Shown here: positions 29,798-38,709 of the stretch, piece by piece
Numbering within the stretch: the stretch's first letter is position 1
Layout of the letters: each line of letters starts with the position of its first letter
Assembly: GCF_002929825.1 (NCBI RefSeq)
Contig: NZ_PJJN01000024.1
Location: 1 to 64,000, forward strand
Direction: 5' to 3'
DNA: 64,000 nucleotides
Origin: Cryobacterium sp. Y29
Lineage (GTDB): Bacteria > Actinomycetota > Actinomycetes > Actinomycetales > Microbacteriaceae
Program-made: the position numbers and the translations under genes
Notes under the pieces: model-generated
What the model was told of the DNA's origin: nothing
The model's database searches: none
What the model saw: only the letters and a program-made list of their open reading frames with translations

Positions 29798-30406
29798 TCA
29801 GCCAGGGAACGCTGCGTCGTAGACCGCGCGGAGCTCGTTGCTGTCGGCCCCGGTTACGCCGCAGCCGGTGATCGTTCCATCGACTGCGCCGACGAGGTAG
29901 CTCTGGCCGACCTCGAAGGGCACGCCCGAGAAGTCGGAGGCCACCGCATCGACCTGTGCTACCTCCACGCGGTCGGCGACGTCGCCGGTGAAGCGTTCCG
30001 TGACCTCCAACAAAATGGTGTCGCCCTGGATCTGCAGCACCGTCGCGGCGAACGCCTGCTGCTGCGCCGCGATGGTCGCCGGCTCGAGCACGAGGCAGCT
30101 GCCGCTCGCGAGGCCTCCGCCGATGGGAGTCTGCAGCGTCTCGACGGTGGGTTCCGGGCCGCCGAGCACGAGGGGCGCGACGATTGCAGCGGCGATGGCG
30201 AGGCCGGCGGCGACACCGACCACCGGCCTCCACCGCCGAAAGTCGCGTCGCGGCGCCTCGGGGGTGACGGTCCTGTTACTGGAGGACTGGTCGGTCATGA
30301 TCTGCTCCATTCTGTGGTCGAGCCACGTCGGCGAGGCAGGGGGCAGCGCGCGGGCCGGATCAGCGGCGCGCAGCTGATCGCGCAGAGCACGGTCATCGTC
30401 GTGCAT
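29798..30406 (-). CDS. membrane protein encoded with an ECF sigma factor (probable anti-sigma-like)
   Basis: A 202-residue protein with about 55 N-terminal cytoplasmic residues, one membrane helix (VVGVAAGLAIAAAIVAPLVL, about residues 62-81) and an extracytoplasmic domain with a possible disulfide (SGSCLVLEP ... ITGCGVTG). It begins 14 bases inside the 3' end of the sigma factor gene. That arrangement and topology match anti-sigma factors or sigma-linked sensor proteins, but I see no zinc-binding HxxxCxxC motif. The outer domain is predicted to bind or sense something at the envelope; no family is recognised. Confidence 0.75.
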   Translation of the reverse strand: MHDDDRALRDQLRAADPARALPPASPTWLDHRMEQIMTDQSSSNRTVTPEAPRRDFRRWRPVVGVAAGLAIAAAIVAPLVLGGPEPTVETLQTPIGGGLASGSCLVLEPATIAAQQQAFAATVLQIQGDTILLEVTERFTGDVADRVEVAQVDAVASDFSGVPFEVGQSYLVGAVDGTITGCGVTGADSNELRAVYDAAFPG

Positions 30407-30974
30407 CTTCGCTCCCTTCGTCGTAAGTTATATGTCCGGTCGGATTGCCGGATTTCAGTAGCTCCTGTTTGAGTCGCGCCTTTGCACGGTGGAGTCGGAT
30501 CGCCGCTGCGTTTGCGCTGATGCCGAGCACAACGGCAAGCTGCGGGCTCGTCAATTCGTCCCACGCCCACAGCCGGAGGATTTCGGCGTCGTTTCGACGC
30601 AGGCCAGCGAGGGCCGCGGTCAAGCGGGCCGCCTCGGCTGTGCCATCGACAGTGGACGCGGCGGAACTCTCCTCCGCAGCGGCCGGTGGCGGATCGATAG
30701 CGATGATGCGGCCGATGAGACGGGCGCGGCGACGCTCGGCACGTCGGGCGTTGCTGAGGCACTGCCGCGCGACGACGATCGCCCAAGGCAGGGCGTCGTC
30801 GGGCACCTCGTCGAGGCGGCGCCAGCACACCAGCAGGGTGTCGCCGATCACGTCGTCGGCCGTCGCGGCGTCGGTACGGCGGTGCAGGTAGCGGCGCACC
30901 GGGTCGATGACGAGCACGACGAGGTTGCGCATCCGCTTCTCGCGGTTAGTGTCGGTGTCGGTCACAACTCTCAT
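30393..30974 (-). CDS. ECF RNA polymerase sigma factor
   Basis: A sigma-70 family protein of about 193 residues. Region 2 is seen in VVLVIDPVRRYLHRRTDAATADDVIGDTLLVCWRRLDEVP, and region 4 in LRRNDAEILRLWAWDELTSPQLAVVLGISANAAAIRLHRAKARLKQEL. Region 3 is missing, as expected for ECF sigma factors. An alternative start at 31016 would add 14 residues; the ATG at 30974 gives the more usual short leader before region 2. It overlaps the membrane protein gene downstream, a common sigma/anti-sigma layout. The regulon and inducing signal are unknown. Confidence 0.88.
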   Translation of the reverse strand: MRVVTDTDTNREKRMRNLVVLVIDPVRRYLHRRTDAATADDVIGDTLLVCWRRLDEVPDDALPWAIVVARQCLSNARRAERRRARLIGRIIAIDPPPAAAEESSAASTVDGTAEAARLTAALAGLRRNDAEILRLWAWDELTSPQLAVVLGISANAAAIRLHRAKARLKQELLKSGNPTGHITYDEGSEDARR

Positions 30975-31016
30975 ACTGAGGTATGTCCGGCAGGGCGCGG
31001 GGATTTCATGCGACAT

Positions 31017-31412
31017 AGTCTCGCACCGTTTTACCCTGTCAGCTTCCCGCGCGGGTCAGCCCGTCGGGTGGCTTCGCGGACGCCCGCCACCTCCGCGGCT
31101 GGGTGGCCGCATCGGGAACGCGGCTGGGGCGCGACCGGTAGCTCGGGGACTTCAAGCACCACCGGCGTTGCCGCGACAGAGGCACATCGGCAAACCGTGC
31201 AGGTGATCAAAGATTGTCGTATCCGGGGGCGCTGCGCTATCCCGCTCTTGGGCCAGGAATTCACAGCACGGTCGCCCGATTCCAGCTGTGCGCGATAACG
31301 GTAAATCTCCTTCCTCCGACTACTTGCTGATCGCAGGAATCTCAGCCCGAAAGACGGATTCTCTGCGAACACTTTCATCTCGTGGAATCGGTGGCTCATC
31401 TAGCATGGCCAC
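31017..31412. other. unassigned stretch upstream of the sigma factor
   Basis: I see no supported gene in either direction. It must hold the promoters of the minus-strand sigma factor and of the plus-strand small membrane protein. I could not identify an ECF-type -35 AAC motif with confidence. Confidence 0.35.
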
Positions 31413-31754
31413 ATGGGCGAGATACAAGCTGGGCAAAGCGGGGGTTCCAGATCAAACCTCTCGCGTCGGGTGCGCGTATGCATGGTCGTTCTCGGCGCCG
31501 TGGCAGCCGTCATCGGACTCGTGCTCCTTCTACTGCCGAGCGGGCAAGCGAGCTTCGGCTGGTTCGCCTATGCGCCGCTCAGCAATTCGCCATTCATCCC
31601 GCCAGGTGTACTGGTCTCGCCACACAGTCAGATCGGGATCGTGCTGTTCGTTATCGGATTGGCAATGCTCGCATTCGGTGCCGGCTGGATGCTCGGGCAC
31701 CGCCAGGCCGCACGTCATCAACGATTTCCCGATCCGGGCAGCCCGGGCATCTGA
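31413..31754 (+). CDS. small membrane protein of unknown function
   Basis: A 113-residue protein with a short polar N-terminus and two membrane segments: VVLGAVAAVIGLVLLLLPSG, and IGIVLFVIGLAMLAFGAGWMLGH. Between them lies an extracytoplasmic loop rich in Pro, Ser and Phe. No family is recognised. The clean hydrophobic pattern and the ATG start support a real gene. It is convergent with the aldo-keto reductase gene. Confidence 0.6.
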   Translation: MGEIQAGQSGGSRSNLSRRVRVCMVVLGAVAAVIGLVLLLLPSGQASFGWFAYAPLSNSPFIPPGVLVSPHSQIGIVLFVIGLAMLAFGAGWMLGHRQAARHQRFPDPGSPGI

Positions 31755-31829
31755 GAACTTTCCCCTGCTTCGCCCGCGAGCTCAGTGGCGCAGCAACTGA
31801 ACAAACTGGGCGATTGCGGGCTTCTACAC

Positions 31830-32849
31830 CTAGTCGAGCACGCGGGAGCGCTGATCGCGTCCCGCTTCGCCGTACGGCCACGCCGAGGGCTCCGGGTCGC
31901 TTGCTGTGTTGAGCGTTGCAAGGTCCACTGCGGTGAGCGCCACGTCGAGGCTGCCGAGGTTGTCGGCAAGCTGTTCGGTGGTGCGTGCGCCGAGAATGAC
32001 CGAGCTGACCGCCGGTTGCGCGCTCAACCAGGCCAGTGCGATACGCGACATCGACTGACTGTGAACGTCAGCCAGACCTTGCAGCGCCTCGAGTACACGC
32101 CACGTCCTCGCCTGGGCGGAGCGCAGGTCGTAGGCCTCGACGCCGCGCTGGGGATCCTCGCCCAAGCGAGTCGCGCCCGAGGGGCGCTGGTGCTGCGAGT
32201 ACTTGCCAGCCAGCCAGCCGCCACCGAGGGGCGACCACGGGAGCACTCCTAGGCCGTTGGCTTCGCAGGCAGGCAAGATTTCCCACTCCACCTCGCGCGC
32301 CAGCAGATTGTATTGCGGCTGCATTGAGATGAGCGGGAACCGACCGCAAGCGGCCGACGCTGCCTGAGCAATCTGCCAGCCAAGGAAGTTTGAGAGGCCG
32401 GCATAGCTAATTTTTCCCGACTGAACCGCAAATTCAAGAAACCCGAGAGTCTCATCAAGCGGAGTGATGGGGTCCCACGAATGCACCTGATACAGGTCGA
32501 TGTGGTCGACGCCTAGCCGCCGCAACGTGCCGTCGAGCGCGCGCCGCAGGTGCCGGCGCGACGTGCCAGAATCGCGCGGGTCCACGCCGACGGGAAACCG
32601 CCCCTTGCCCGCAATCACAAGCCGGTCCCGCGCGACAACACTTTGGCCGCGCAGCCATTCACCAACGATCTCCTCCGACTGTCCACCGCTGTACACATCA
32701 GCGGTCTCGAGCATGGTGCCGCCGGCCTCCGTGTACTGATCCAGCTGAGCATGCGCCTGCTCGGCGTCAGTTTCGGCACCGAAAGTCATCGTTCCCAACG
32801 CGAACGAGGAAACGGCGAGCCCGGAGCGTCCGAGGGTGGTGTACTTCAT
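31830..32849 (-). CDS. aldo/keto reductase
   Basis: A 339-residue (alpha/beta)8 NADP-dependent oxidoreductase. The start MKYTTLGRSGLAVSSFALGTMTFG is the canonical first strand and loop of this subfamily. The catalytic tetrad is visible as Asp in LETADVYSGGQSEE, Tyr in the same segment, Lys in VIAGKGRF and His in DLYQVHSWD. The cofactor part includes SSVILGARTTEQLADNLG. The natural substrate is unknown; relatives reduce aldehydes, keto sugars or quinones. It stands alone between the small membrane protein and an IS remnant. Confidence 0.93.
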   Translation of the reverse strand: MKYTTLGRSGLAVSSFALGTMTFGAETDAEQAHAQLDQYTEAGGTMLETADVYSGGQSEEIVGEWLRGQSVVARDRLVIAGKGRFPVGVDPRDSGTSRRHLRRALDGTLRRLGVDHIDLYQVHSWDPITPLDETLGFLEFAVQSGKISYAGLSNFLGWQIAQAASAACGRFPLISMQPQYNLLAREVEWEILPACEANGLGVLPWSPLGGGWLAGKYSQHQRPSGATRLGEDPQRGVEAYDLRSAQARTWRVLEALQGLADVHSQSMSRIALAWLSAQPAVSSVILGARTTEQLADNLGSLDVALTAVDLATLNTASDPEPSAWPYGEAGRDQRSRVLD

Positions 32850-33115
32850 ACTTGAGTGACCTTTCTAGAGCGACGAAAGCGGAGAGCGTGGTCGACAAAC
32901 GCCGACGAATGCTTCCACGTCGGCATCGACCCGCAGGTCAATTGTCCATGATTCGGGTCAAGGAATTGGCGAGGCCGGATTCGCAGGTGTGCGCCTGGCC
33001 TTGCTAAACGGCGAGACAGTGTTACGGCGTCTTTGATCGCTGTCTTCACTTCGTCGTCACCGCATGGTTGTCTTCGATATCGGCTCAGCCTTCGAATGAC
33101 ATTGAGCACGACACC

Positions 33116-33211
33116 TGTCGCGACCTGAACATCGAGGTCGATAGGACACTCCCCCATCGCTCACAGACGAACGGGAGAGTCGAGCGTTTGCACCGCACTC
33201 TCCGCGCCTCC
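33116..33211 (+). pseudogene. IS481/IS3-type transposase remnant
   Basis: About 32 codons read CRDLNIEVDRTLPHRSQTNG and then RVERLHRTLRAS. These match the integrase-core segment around the third catalytic acidic residue in IS481/IS3 transposases (family form 'T-x-P-Y-x-P-Q-T-N-G-K-V-E-R-F-H-R-T-L'), where the Glu of VER is the catalytic one. No other part of a transposase and no terminal inverted repeats are seen. The flanking 250 bases on each side carry no gene, so they may be further decayed IS sequence. Confidence 0.6.
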
Positions 33212-33333
33212 CGAATTGGAACCGCTGACCTGCATGGTGTTGAAAAACGCTGTCACTCAGCGGGACGTGACGCCAGGGTCGGTGTCACCGCCGGTAGTTG
33301 TGGCGTCGTACCGCACCGGTATGTGGTGGCGTT

Positions 33334-35988
33334 TCAGTCGGTTGCATGTGGCGATCCGTCACGGCGTGACAAAGCAAACTCCTGGCCCCTGCTACCAATG
33401 GGGACAGAGTGGTTCAGCGCGCGGCCGCCCAGGCGATACAGGTACCACGCCGTAACTCCGATGGCGAGTGACAGGACCGTCCCGAACCAGGGAGCGCTGC
33501 TCTCCCAAGCCGGGTAGACGACCCAGTGGGTGAGGTAGATGAACAGGGATGCGCTGGCCAGAAGTCGCACGGCCGGCACGAGGACCCGGTGTATTCGCAG
33601 CCGCTGTACCCAGATCAATAACAGTATTCCGCCCACTACAACCGCTTCGCGCGCTGGATCCCCGAAGAAACCGGCCGTGGCGACGATCGCCGCCACGGAC
33701 ACTGCCAGTCGCTTTCCCCGGCTGTCGGCCCGCGCGATGACCCACCCGAGCAGGAGAGACCACAGCACAGTGATCACGGCGTAGCGTTCAACACCTTCAG
33801 CTTCGATCCCCACGAGCGCGAACCGGAGCGTGACCGCTGCCACAAAGAGAGCAACGGAAAACATCCAAGGATGTCGGCGCTCAAGACGATCGATGGGGCG
33901 AATGAGGAACATGGCCGCCAGGCCGAGCATCGTCCAGACGGCGGCTTCGAGGAACCAGAATTGCCATTGCTCGTTCCAGCCCCCATCGCCGGGAACAATG
34001 TTGTTGACCAACAAAGTGGTGGTCCAGGTGTACTTGCCGGTGGACACCGCGACGGCACCGATCCACAGCGCGGCCGGAACCGCGATTTGGGCTGCGCTCG
34101 CAAACAGGCGGCGAACCCGCGTAGCCCCCGCCACGTTGGCAAGCTGGAACCTGGCCAGGTTGTACCCAGCGACGGCGAGCAGCAGATGCGCGCCGCCCTG
34201 CAGTGTGATCAGGTCAGCATGGGTGGCCACGATCAGCACGATAGCCACAGCACGAAGAACGGCGGGAGTCTCTACTCGGGGAAAACGGCCCCACCACCCC
34301 GTGCCTGCCGCCGCTCCTCCTGTGTGCGATTCGCCAACGGCAGTGCGATCAACACCTGGTGAAGATCCTTCGGCCAAGGAAGCAAGGGTCTGAGCCGATT
34401 GGATGGGCCAATTTCGCGGCAGTGCACCGAGCAAATCTTCCAGCCGCAGGGTCACCTCAACGTAGCTCAACGAATCCCCACCAAGCCCGGCGAACGAGTC
34501 GTTGATGGTGGCGTCGGGTCGCTCGAGCAACACGATGAACAGATCACGAATCACGTCGGCGGTTGCGCCGTGCCCGGCATTCACCCCTGCCAACGTCTTT
34601 TCGGTGTCGACCATTTCGGCGTACCGCACGAGCGCGGCAAAATCGGCCTTGCCACTGGCCGTATGTGGAAACTCGCTGATGGAGTAGACACGTATCGCGT
34701 GAGCGGGAATACCGAGTAGTGCAGCGGCGCGGGTTCGTGCGCGGTCAACGGAGCGGGCCGATCGGACGAATACGAGCACGTCTTCTCCGGTGCTCGCGGT
34801 ACGAGCTTCGAATCCCTCCTGAGCCAGGAGGCGCTGAACGGAATCGAGGTCAACCCGGAGTCCGTACACCTTCACGAATCGGTTGAGGCGGCCGACGACC
34901 TCGAACATGCCGTCGTCGGCCTGCCGGGCAAGATCGCCGGTGCGAAGCTCGTGGACGGTGCGCCCGAGGGCGAAGTCTGCGGGTGTTTCTGCGTAACCGA
35001 GCATGACGTTGGGGCCTTGGTAGACCAGCTCGCCGACATCCGTTCCCGGCGCAGCATCGATGCGTAGGCGACCGCCAGGGATGGCGCGGCCGATTGTGCC
35101 AGCGGCCTGGGAGGCGAACTCCGCGGGGACGTACGCCATGCGCGCGGTTGCCTCTGTCTGCCCGTACATAACGAAGAATTCGAATCCACGACGTTCCCCG
35201 AGGCGTGCAAAGCGGCGCACCGTGTCGGGGGCGAGGCGGCCACCGGCTTGGGTGAGGTAGCGGATGCTCGCGGGCAACCGATCAGTGAACTCGCCCGCCT
35301 CGAGCAGCTCAAAGGTATACGGGACGCCAGCGAAAGAGGTGATCCGGTGCGTCGCGGCCTCGTCCCAGAACGCCGCGTCGGCCACCGACCGTTCGGTGAG
35401 GACAACGCTCGCTCCCGCAACGAGATGACTGTTCACCACGGAGAGCCCGTAACAGTAATGCAATGGGAGCGTGGTCACTGCCCGGTCAGCGGGTGTAAGA
35501 CGCAGATACGACGCTATGGCGTGTGCGTTGCTCAACACGTTTTGTCGCGATAAACGCACGAGCTTGGGAGTCCCGGTCGACCCGGACGTGCTCACCAGCA
35601 GAGCGAGGTCATCAGCGAAGCTGTGCGCGGAGCCGGGCCGTATCTCCCGCAGAGCCGCGTCACCCCCGCTGCCGGCAAAAAGGACATCAGGATTGAACCG
35701 GTCAGCGAGCGACGCGCGAAGAGTCCGCGATGCTTCGTCGTCACCAGGCGGGACTAGAAGTACGGGGTGTCCGCCTTCCAACGCTGCTAGGTACGTAACG
35801 ATCGACTCGACGGCGTTGGTCGCCTCCAGCATCACCAATCGCCGGACACTGCCCAGCTCGTGTCGACGTGCAGCGGCCAGCTGGGCCACCTGGGCATAGC
35901 TGACAGTTTCACTGCCAGTGACGAAGGCGACGTCCTCGTCTGCTCCACTGAGGAGCCTGAGTTGTGGAGCGGGTATGGTCTGGAGCAC
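33334..35988 (-). CDS. fused adenylation domain - carrier protein - membrane acyltransferase
   Basis: A protein of 884 residues with three parts. First, an ANL adenylation domain (about 1-460): P-loop LLVSTSGSTGTPKLVRLSR, YGQTEATARM, ELRTGDLARQ and the C-terminal Lys in FPHTASGKADF. Second, a phosphopantetheine carrier domain (about 480-550), with Ser506 in FAGLGGDSLSYVEVTLRLE. Third, about ten membrane helices (about 575-865) resembling an acyltransferase-3 (OafA-like) domain, with VLIVATHADLITLQG near its start and a terminal LFIYLTHWVVYP helix. The layout suggests that a carboxylic acid is activated, loaded on the internal carrier and transferred to an acceptor at the membrane. It starts with GTG. 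A DtxR/IdeR-like box 32 bases upstream implies iron control. The substrate is unknown; a siderophore or envelope-lipid role is inference. Confidence 0.85.
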   Translation of the reverse strand: MLQTIPAPQLRLLSGADEDVAFVTGSETVSYAQVAQLAAARRHELGSVRRLVMLEATNAVESIVTYLAALEGGHPVLLVPPGDDEASRTLRASLADRFNPDVLFAGSGGDAALREIRPGSAHSFADDLALLVSTSGSTGTPKLVRLSRQNVLSNAHAIASYLRLTPADRAVTTLPLHYCYGLSVVNSHLVAGASVVLTERSVADAAFWDEAATHRITSFAGVPYTFELLEAGEFTDRLPASIRYLTQAGGRLAPDTVRRFARLGERRGFEFFVMYGQTEATARMAYVPAEFASQAAGTIGRAIPGGRLRIDAAPGTDVGELVYQGPNVMLGYAETPADFALGRTVHELRTGDLARQADDGMFEVVGRLNRFVKVYGLRVDLDSVQRLLAQEGFEARTASTGEDVLVFVRSARSVDRARTRAAALLGIPAHAIRVYSISEFPHTASGKADFAALVRYAEMVDTEKTLAGVNAGHGATADVIRDLFIVLLERPDATINDSFAGLGGDSLSYVEVTLRLEDLLGALPRNWPIQSAQTLASLAEGSSPGVDRTAVGESHTGGAAAGTGWWGRFPRVETPAVLRAVAIVLIVATHADLITLQGGAHLLLAVAGYNLARFQLANVAGATRVRRLFASAAQIAVPAALWIGAVAVSTGKYTWTTTLLVNNIVPGDGGWNEQWQFWFLEAAVWTMLGLAAMFLIRPIDRLERRHPWMFSVALFVAAVTLRFALVGIEAEGVERYAVITVLWSLLLGWVIARADSRGKRLAVSVAAIVATAGFFGDPAREAVVVGGILLLIWVQRLRIHRVLVPAVRLLASASLFIYLTHWVVYPAWESSAPWFGTVLSLAIGVTAWYLYRLGGRALNHSVPIGSRGQEFALSRRDGSPHATD

Positions 35989-36019
35989 GGAACACTTTCG
36001 AACGATACGTAGGAGCTTG

Positions 36020-36038
36020 TTAGGTAAGGATAACCTAC
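36020..36038. promoter_or_regulatory. DtxR/IdeR-type iron box
   Basis: TTAGGTAAGGATAACCTAC matches 16 of 19 bases of the actinobacterial iron-box consensus TTAGGTTAGGCTAACCTAA and keeps both TTAGGT/ACCTA arms. It lies 32-50 bases upstream of the GTG start of the adenylation-carrier-acyltransferase gene. Repression in iron-replete cells is expected. Confidence 0.75.
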
Positions 36039-36185
36039 ATACGTCTACAACCCTATGTCTTCACAATCCGATCGTCGAGGTCAAGTCGGACGGCTGCCCT
36101 GAGTCACCTTCGCGTCGCAGAATCGCGTTCTCTGTGTGATAGGCGGAAATGACCCGCAACCTCGTTGTCCCTGGACCGCCCCTGC

Positions 36186-37682
36186 CTATCCCAGTCGCGA
36201 AACGACCATCTTGATCAGCGGCCAGACACGTTCCACGGACTTGTGATTCACCCTCTCCGCGGAGGAATGCAGGGCCTGAAGCTCGGTGCCGATCGAGATA
36301 ATATCGTCGACGGGCACCCTCCTGCTGAACATGCCGAGCTCAAGAGAGCACTGAGACACCTCAACGTTGGGCTCCTTGCCGAGCACGTCACGATAGGCCG
36401 CAGATGCCGTTGCCAGGAGTTGGGATTGCGGACGATACGGGAACTCCGGGGCGTCGAGGCCGTAGAGATCACAGACGACACCACCACCGGCGAGCGCCAC
36501 GAGCGCCTGTACTCGCTCGATCAACTCGTGTTTCCTCGTGGTCAGGGCCGACGTGACCGTCGACATCACACGTGCACCGTCAGCAGTCGGACGCAACGTT
36601 CCGACATTGTTCGACGTCTCCACGCGACCGGGGACATGCAGATTCCAGCTGACCACCCCCTGAGGGATAAGGCGCAAAACGGTCATGAGCCGGAGCCCGG
36701 CGGCATGCGAAAATGCAACTTTAGGACGTACTGCATCCTTCAGCTCGACGCGAATGGCGGGGTCAGAAATCTGGTACTCACTCTTGAGATTTACGTCTAG
36801 CTCGGCGATGAGAGCCTCGATCGCATCCGTGTCCGCGTCCTTAAAGAGGATGACGGCGGAGGCATCGGCCGGGATCGCACTATTTTGAGCACCGCCAAAC
36901 GGATCGGCAATGCGCACCTCATGCTCACCGGACAGCCTGTGGACCGCGCGGGCCAGCACCTGCAGGGCGTTCGCCCGCTCCAACTGAATGTCGAATTCGC
37001 AGTGACCACCATTGAGCCCGCGCACCTCCAGCGAGCGCGCGCGGGTCAAGGTATCCGGTATTGGTTCGAACTCCCCCGGGACATCAATTGTGAACGTCAC
37101 GTCCCCGCTGCACCCCGCGAGGATCTCTTTGTCGGTTATCCAGTTGAAGTCAATCATGCGGCGCCCAGCGAGTTGGGTGACGTTGAACTGTCCGGCCCCC
37201 ACCTTTCCCTTCTCTTCCATGGCTGTGAGGACTGCCTCCAGCGGCGGATGAGGAATGTCCTTCGATTCCAGCAGTGCGAGGATGTAGGACACTCCGATTC
37301 CGTTGTCCGCCCCCAGAGACGTTCCCGTCGCCGAGATGTACTCGCCGTCGACGACGAGGCTCAACGGTTGGTTCAGGAAGTCGAATTCGACACCTTCGGC
37401 CTTTTCGCAGACCATATCCAGGTGGCCGTGCAGAATGAGCGGCGCTGCCTTCTCCAGGCCTCCCTGCCCTGGCTTTTTGACGAGTACGCAGTGCAGGTCA
37501 TCCTGTGTCGCCTCGAGTCCGAGCGAGCGCGCGAAATCTACGACCCAGTTGGCGACCTGTTCCTCGTTCCCTGACCCTCTGGGGATGCTCGTGAGCACTT
37601 CGAAGAATCGGAATACCTCGCGGGGTGCGAGGTCCCTGAGCACGCCAGAGTTGGTCGCTTCGATGACGTCCACTGCAGACAT
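36186..37682 (-). CDS. pepD: PepD-like aminoacyl-histidine dipeptidase (M20)
   Basis: A 498-residue M20 metallopeptidase that hydrolyses dipeptides such as beta-Ala-His in the cytoplasm. The metal site is visible in LHGHLDMVCEK, in SLGADNGIGVSYILALLE and in AMEEKGKVGAGQFN. The lid domain inserted in the middle carries GGHCEFDIQLERANALQVLAR. I start at the ATG at 37682, which has GAGAGGG in good position; the 21 extra codons upstream have no conserved character. It is the last gene after an RbsABC-type importer, with only 19 bases between them. That is an unusual partner for a sugar importer, and hints that the imported compound or a conjugate of it carries an amide bond. Confidence 0.92.
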   Translation of the reverse strand: MSAVDVIEATNSGVLRDLAPREVFRFFEVLTSIPRGSGNEEQVANWVVDFARSLGLEATQDDLHCVLVKKPGQGGLEKAAPLILHGHLDMVCEKAEGVEFDFLNQPLSLVVDGEYISATGTSLGADNGIGVSYILALLESKDIPHPPLEAVLTAMEEKGKVGAGQFNVTQLAGRRMIDFNWITDKEILAGCSGDVTFTIDVPGEFEPIPDTLTRARSLEVRGLNGGHCEFDIQLERANALQVLARAVHRLSGEHEVRIADPFGGAQNSAIPADASAVILFKDADTDAIEALIAELDVNLKSEYQISDPAIRVELKDAVRPKVAFSHAAGLRLMTVLRLIPQGVVSWNLHVPGRVETSNNVGTLRPTADGARVMSTVTSALTTRKHELIERVQALVALAGGGVVCDLYGLDAPEFPYRPQSQLLATASAAYRDVLGKEPNVEVSQCSLELGMFSRRVPVDDIISIGTELQALHSSAERVNHKSVERVWPLIKMVVSRLG

Positions 37683-37701
37683 ATGTGATCCCTCTCGTTT
37701 C

Positions 37702-38709
37702 TTACTTGACAATGCTTGATTTGTTGCGCGACATGGTGAGGGCAACTACCCCGATGATGACCGCGCCATAGACCAAGCTCTGTGCCTGGGCGTCGATGCC
37801 GACTGCGGTCGTCGCGATAGGAACCAGGGCAACGGTCAACGCTCCGAAAATTACTGTGAGCGGATTGACGACACCCCCGGAGATTGACGTTCCTCCGATC
37901 AGAGCTGCGGCGATGGCGGGAAGCAGCAGGTCGCTGCCCAGCCCTGTGGGTGACGCAGACCCCGCCTGCGCGATGATCGCGATGCCGGCGAGTCCGGCGG
38001 CGAACCCCGAGAGAGCGAAGGCCAGCACCTTGAGGGACCGGGTTCGAACCGCAGAGAAGATCGCGGCTGATTCGTTCTTGCCGATGGCTGTCATTCCGCG
38101 GCCGACGCGGGTATAGCGCAAAAGTACCCAGAGAGAGACCGCAAGAAGCACGCCCATCCAGAATGTCATCGGCACATTCGCGATTCCGCTTTCGTAAAGC
38201 GCGTGAATGCCCTCCCCGTTACTGGCGACGTAGACCGTCGTCCGGCCGCTGGCTACGAGCGCGACTGCTTGAAAGATTCCCAGCGTGCCAAGTGTCAGGG
38301 CGAAGGACGGTACTTGCGCGTAGGCGACGATCAAACCGTTCACGGCTCCGAAGGCGGTGGTGGCCAGGAGCACGATTACCGGCGATAATCCCGCTACGGG
38401 CCCGAGAGTGAGCGCGAGCAGGATTGCTCCCAGCAGGCCAATCGCGGCATTCGACAGGTCGATCGACCCGACGTTGAGCACCATTGCCTGCCCGAGTGCC
38501 AGCAAAAGGATAGGGGCCGACGACGACGCTATTATCGCCAGTCCTCCACTCCCGATGAATGCTGGCGTGAGAATGGCAACAACGATGAGTATCGCGAGGA
38601 AGATGACGATTGGGCCAACCGCATGCCAGCCTCCGATGCGTTTCACGGACGGCAACTTTCCGCGGGCAGGAACGGCGACCTTCGTTCTCTCGCTGTCAAT
38701 CTTGGTCAT
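37702..38709 (-). CDS. ABC importer permease 2, RbsC-like
   Basis: A 335-residue permease of the CUT2 (ribose-type) class with eight to ten membrane helices. Family motifs are VLNVGSIDLSNAAIGLLGA, GAVNGLIVAYAQVPSFALTLGTLGIFQ and AAALIGGTSISGG. The ATG at 38709 overlaps the ATPase stop (TGATG); a GTG one codon earlier is also possible. Together with the permease at 40.2-41.3 kb it forms a heterodimeric channel, as in importers that carry two different permease genes. Confidence 0.92.
   Translation of the reverse strand: MTKIDSERTKVAVPARGKLPSVKRIGGWHAVGPIVIFLAILIVVAILTPAFIGSGGLAIIASSSAPILLLALGQAMVLNVGSIDLSNAAIGLLGAILLALTLGPVAGLSPVIVLLATTAFGAVNGLIVAYAQVPSFALTLGTLGIFQAVALVASGRTTVYVASNGEGIHALYESGIANVPMTFWMGVLLAVSLWVLLRYTRVGRGMTAIGKNESAAIFSAVRTRSLKVLAFALSGFAAGLAGIAIIAQAGSASPTGLGSDLLLPAIAAALIGGTSISGGVVNPLTVIFGALTVALVPIATTAVGIDAQAQSLVYGAVIIGVVALTMSRNKSSIVK

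Noticed and set aside
31031-31399. Minus-strand frame upstream of the sigma factor as a real gene
   Set aside because: It has no recognisable domain, is proline/arginine-rich and lacks a ribosome site; it is probably chance in GC-rich DNA.
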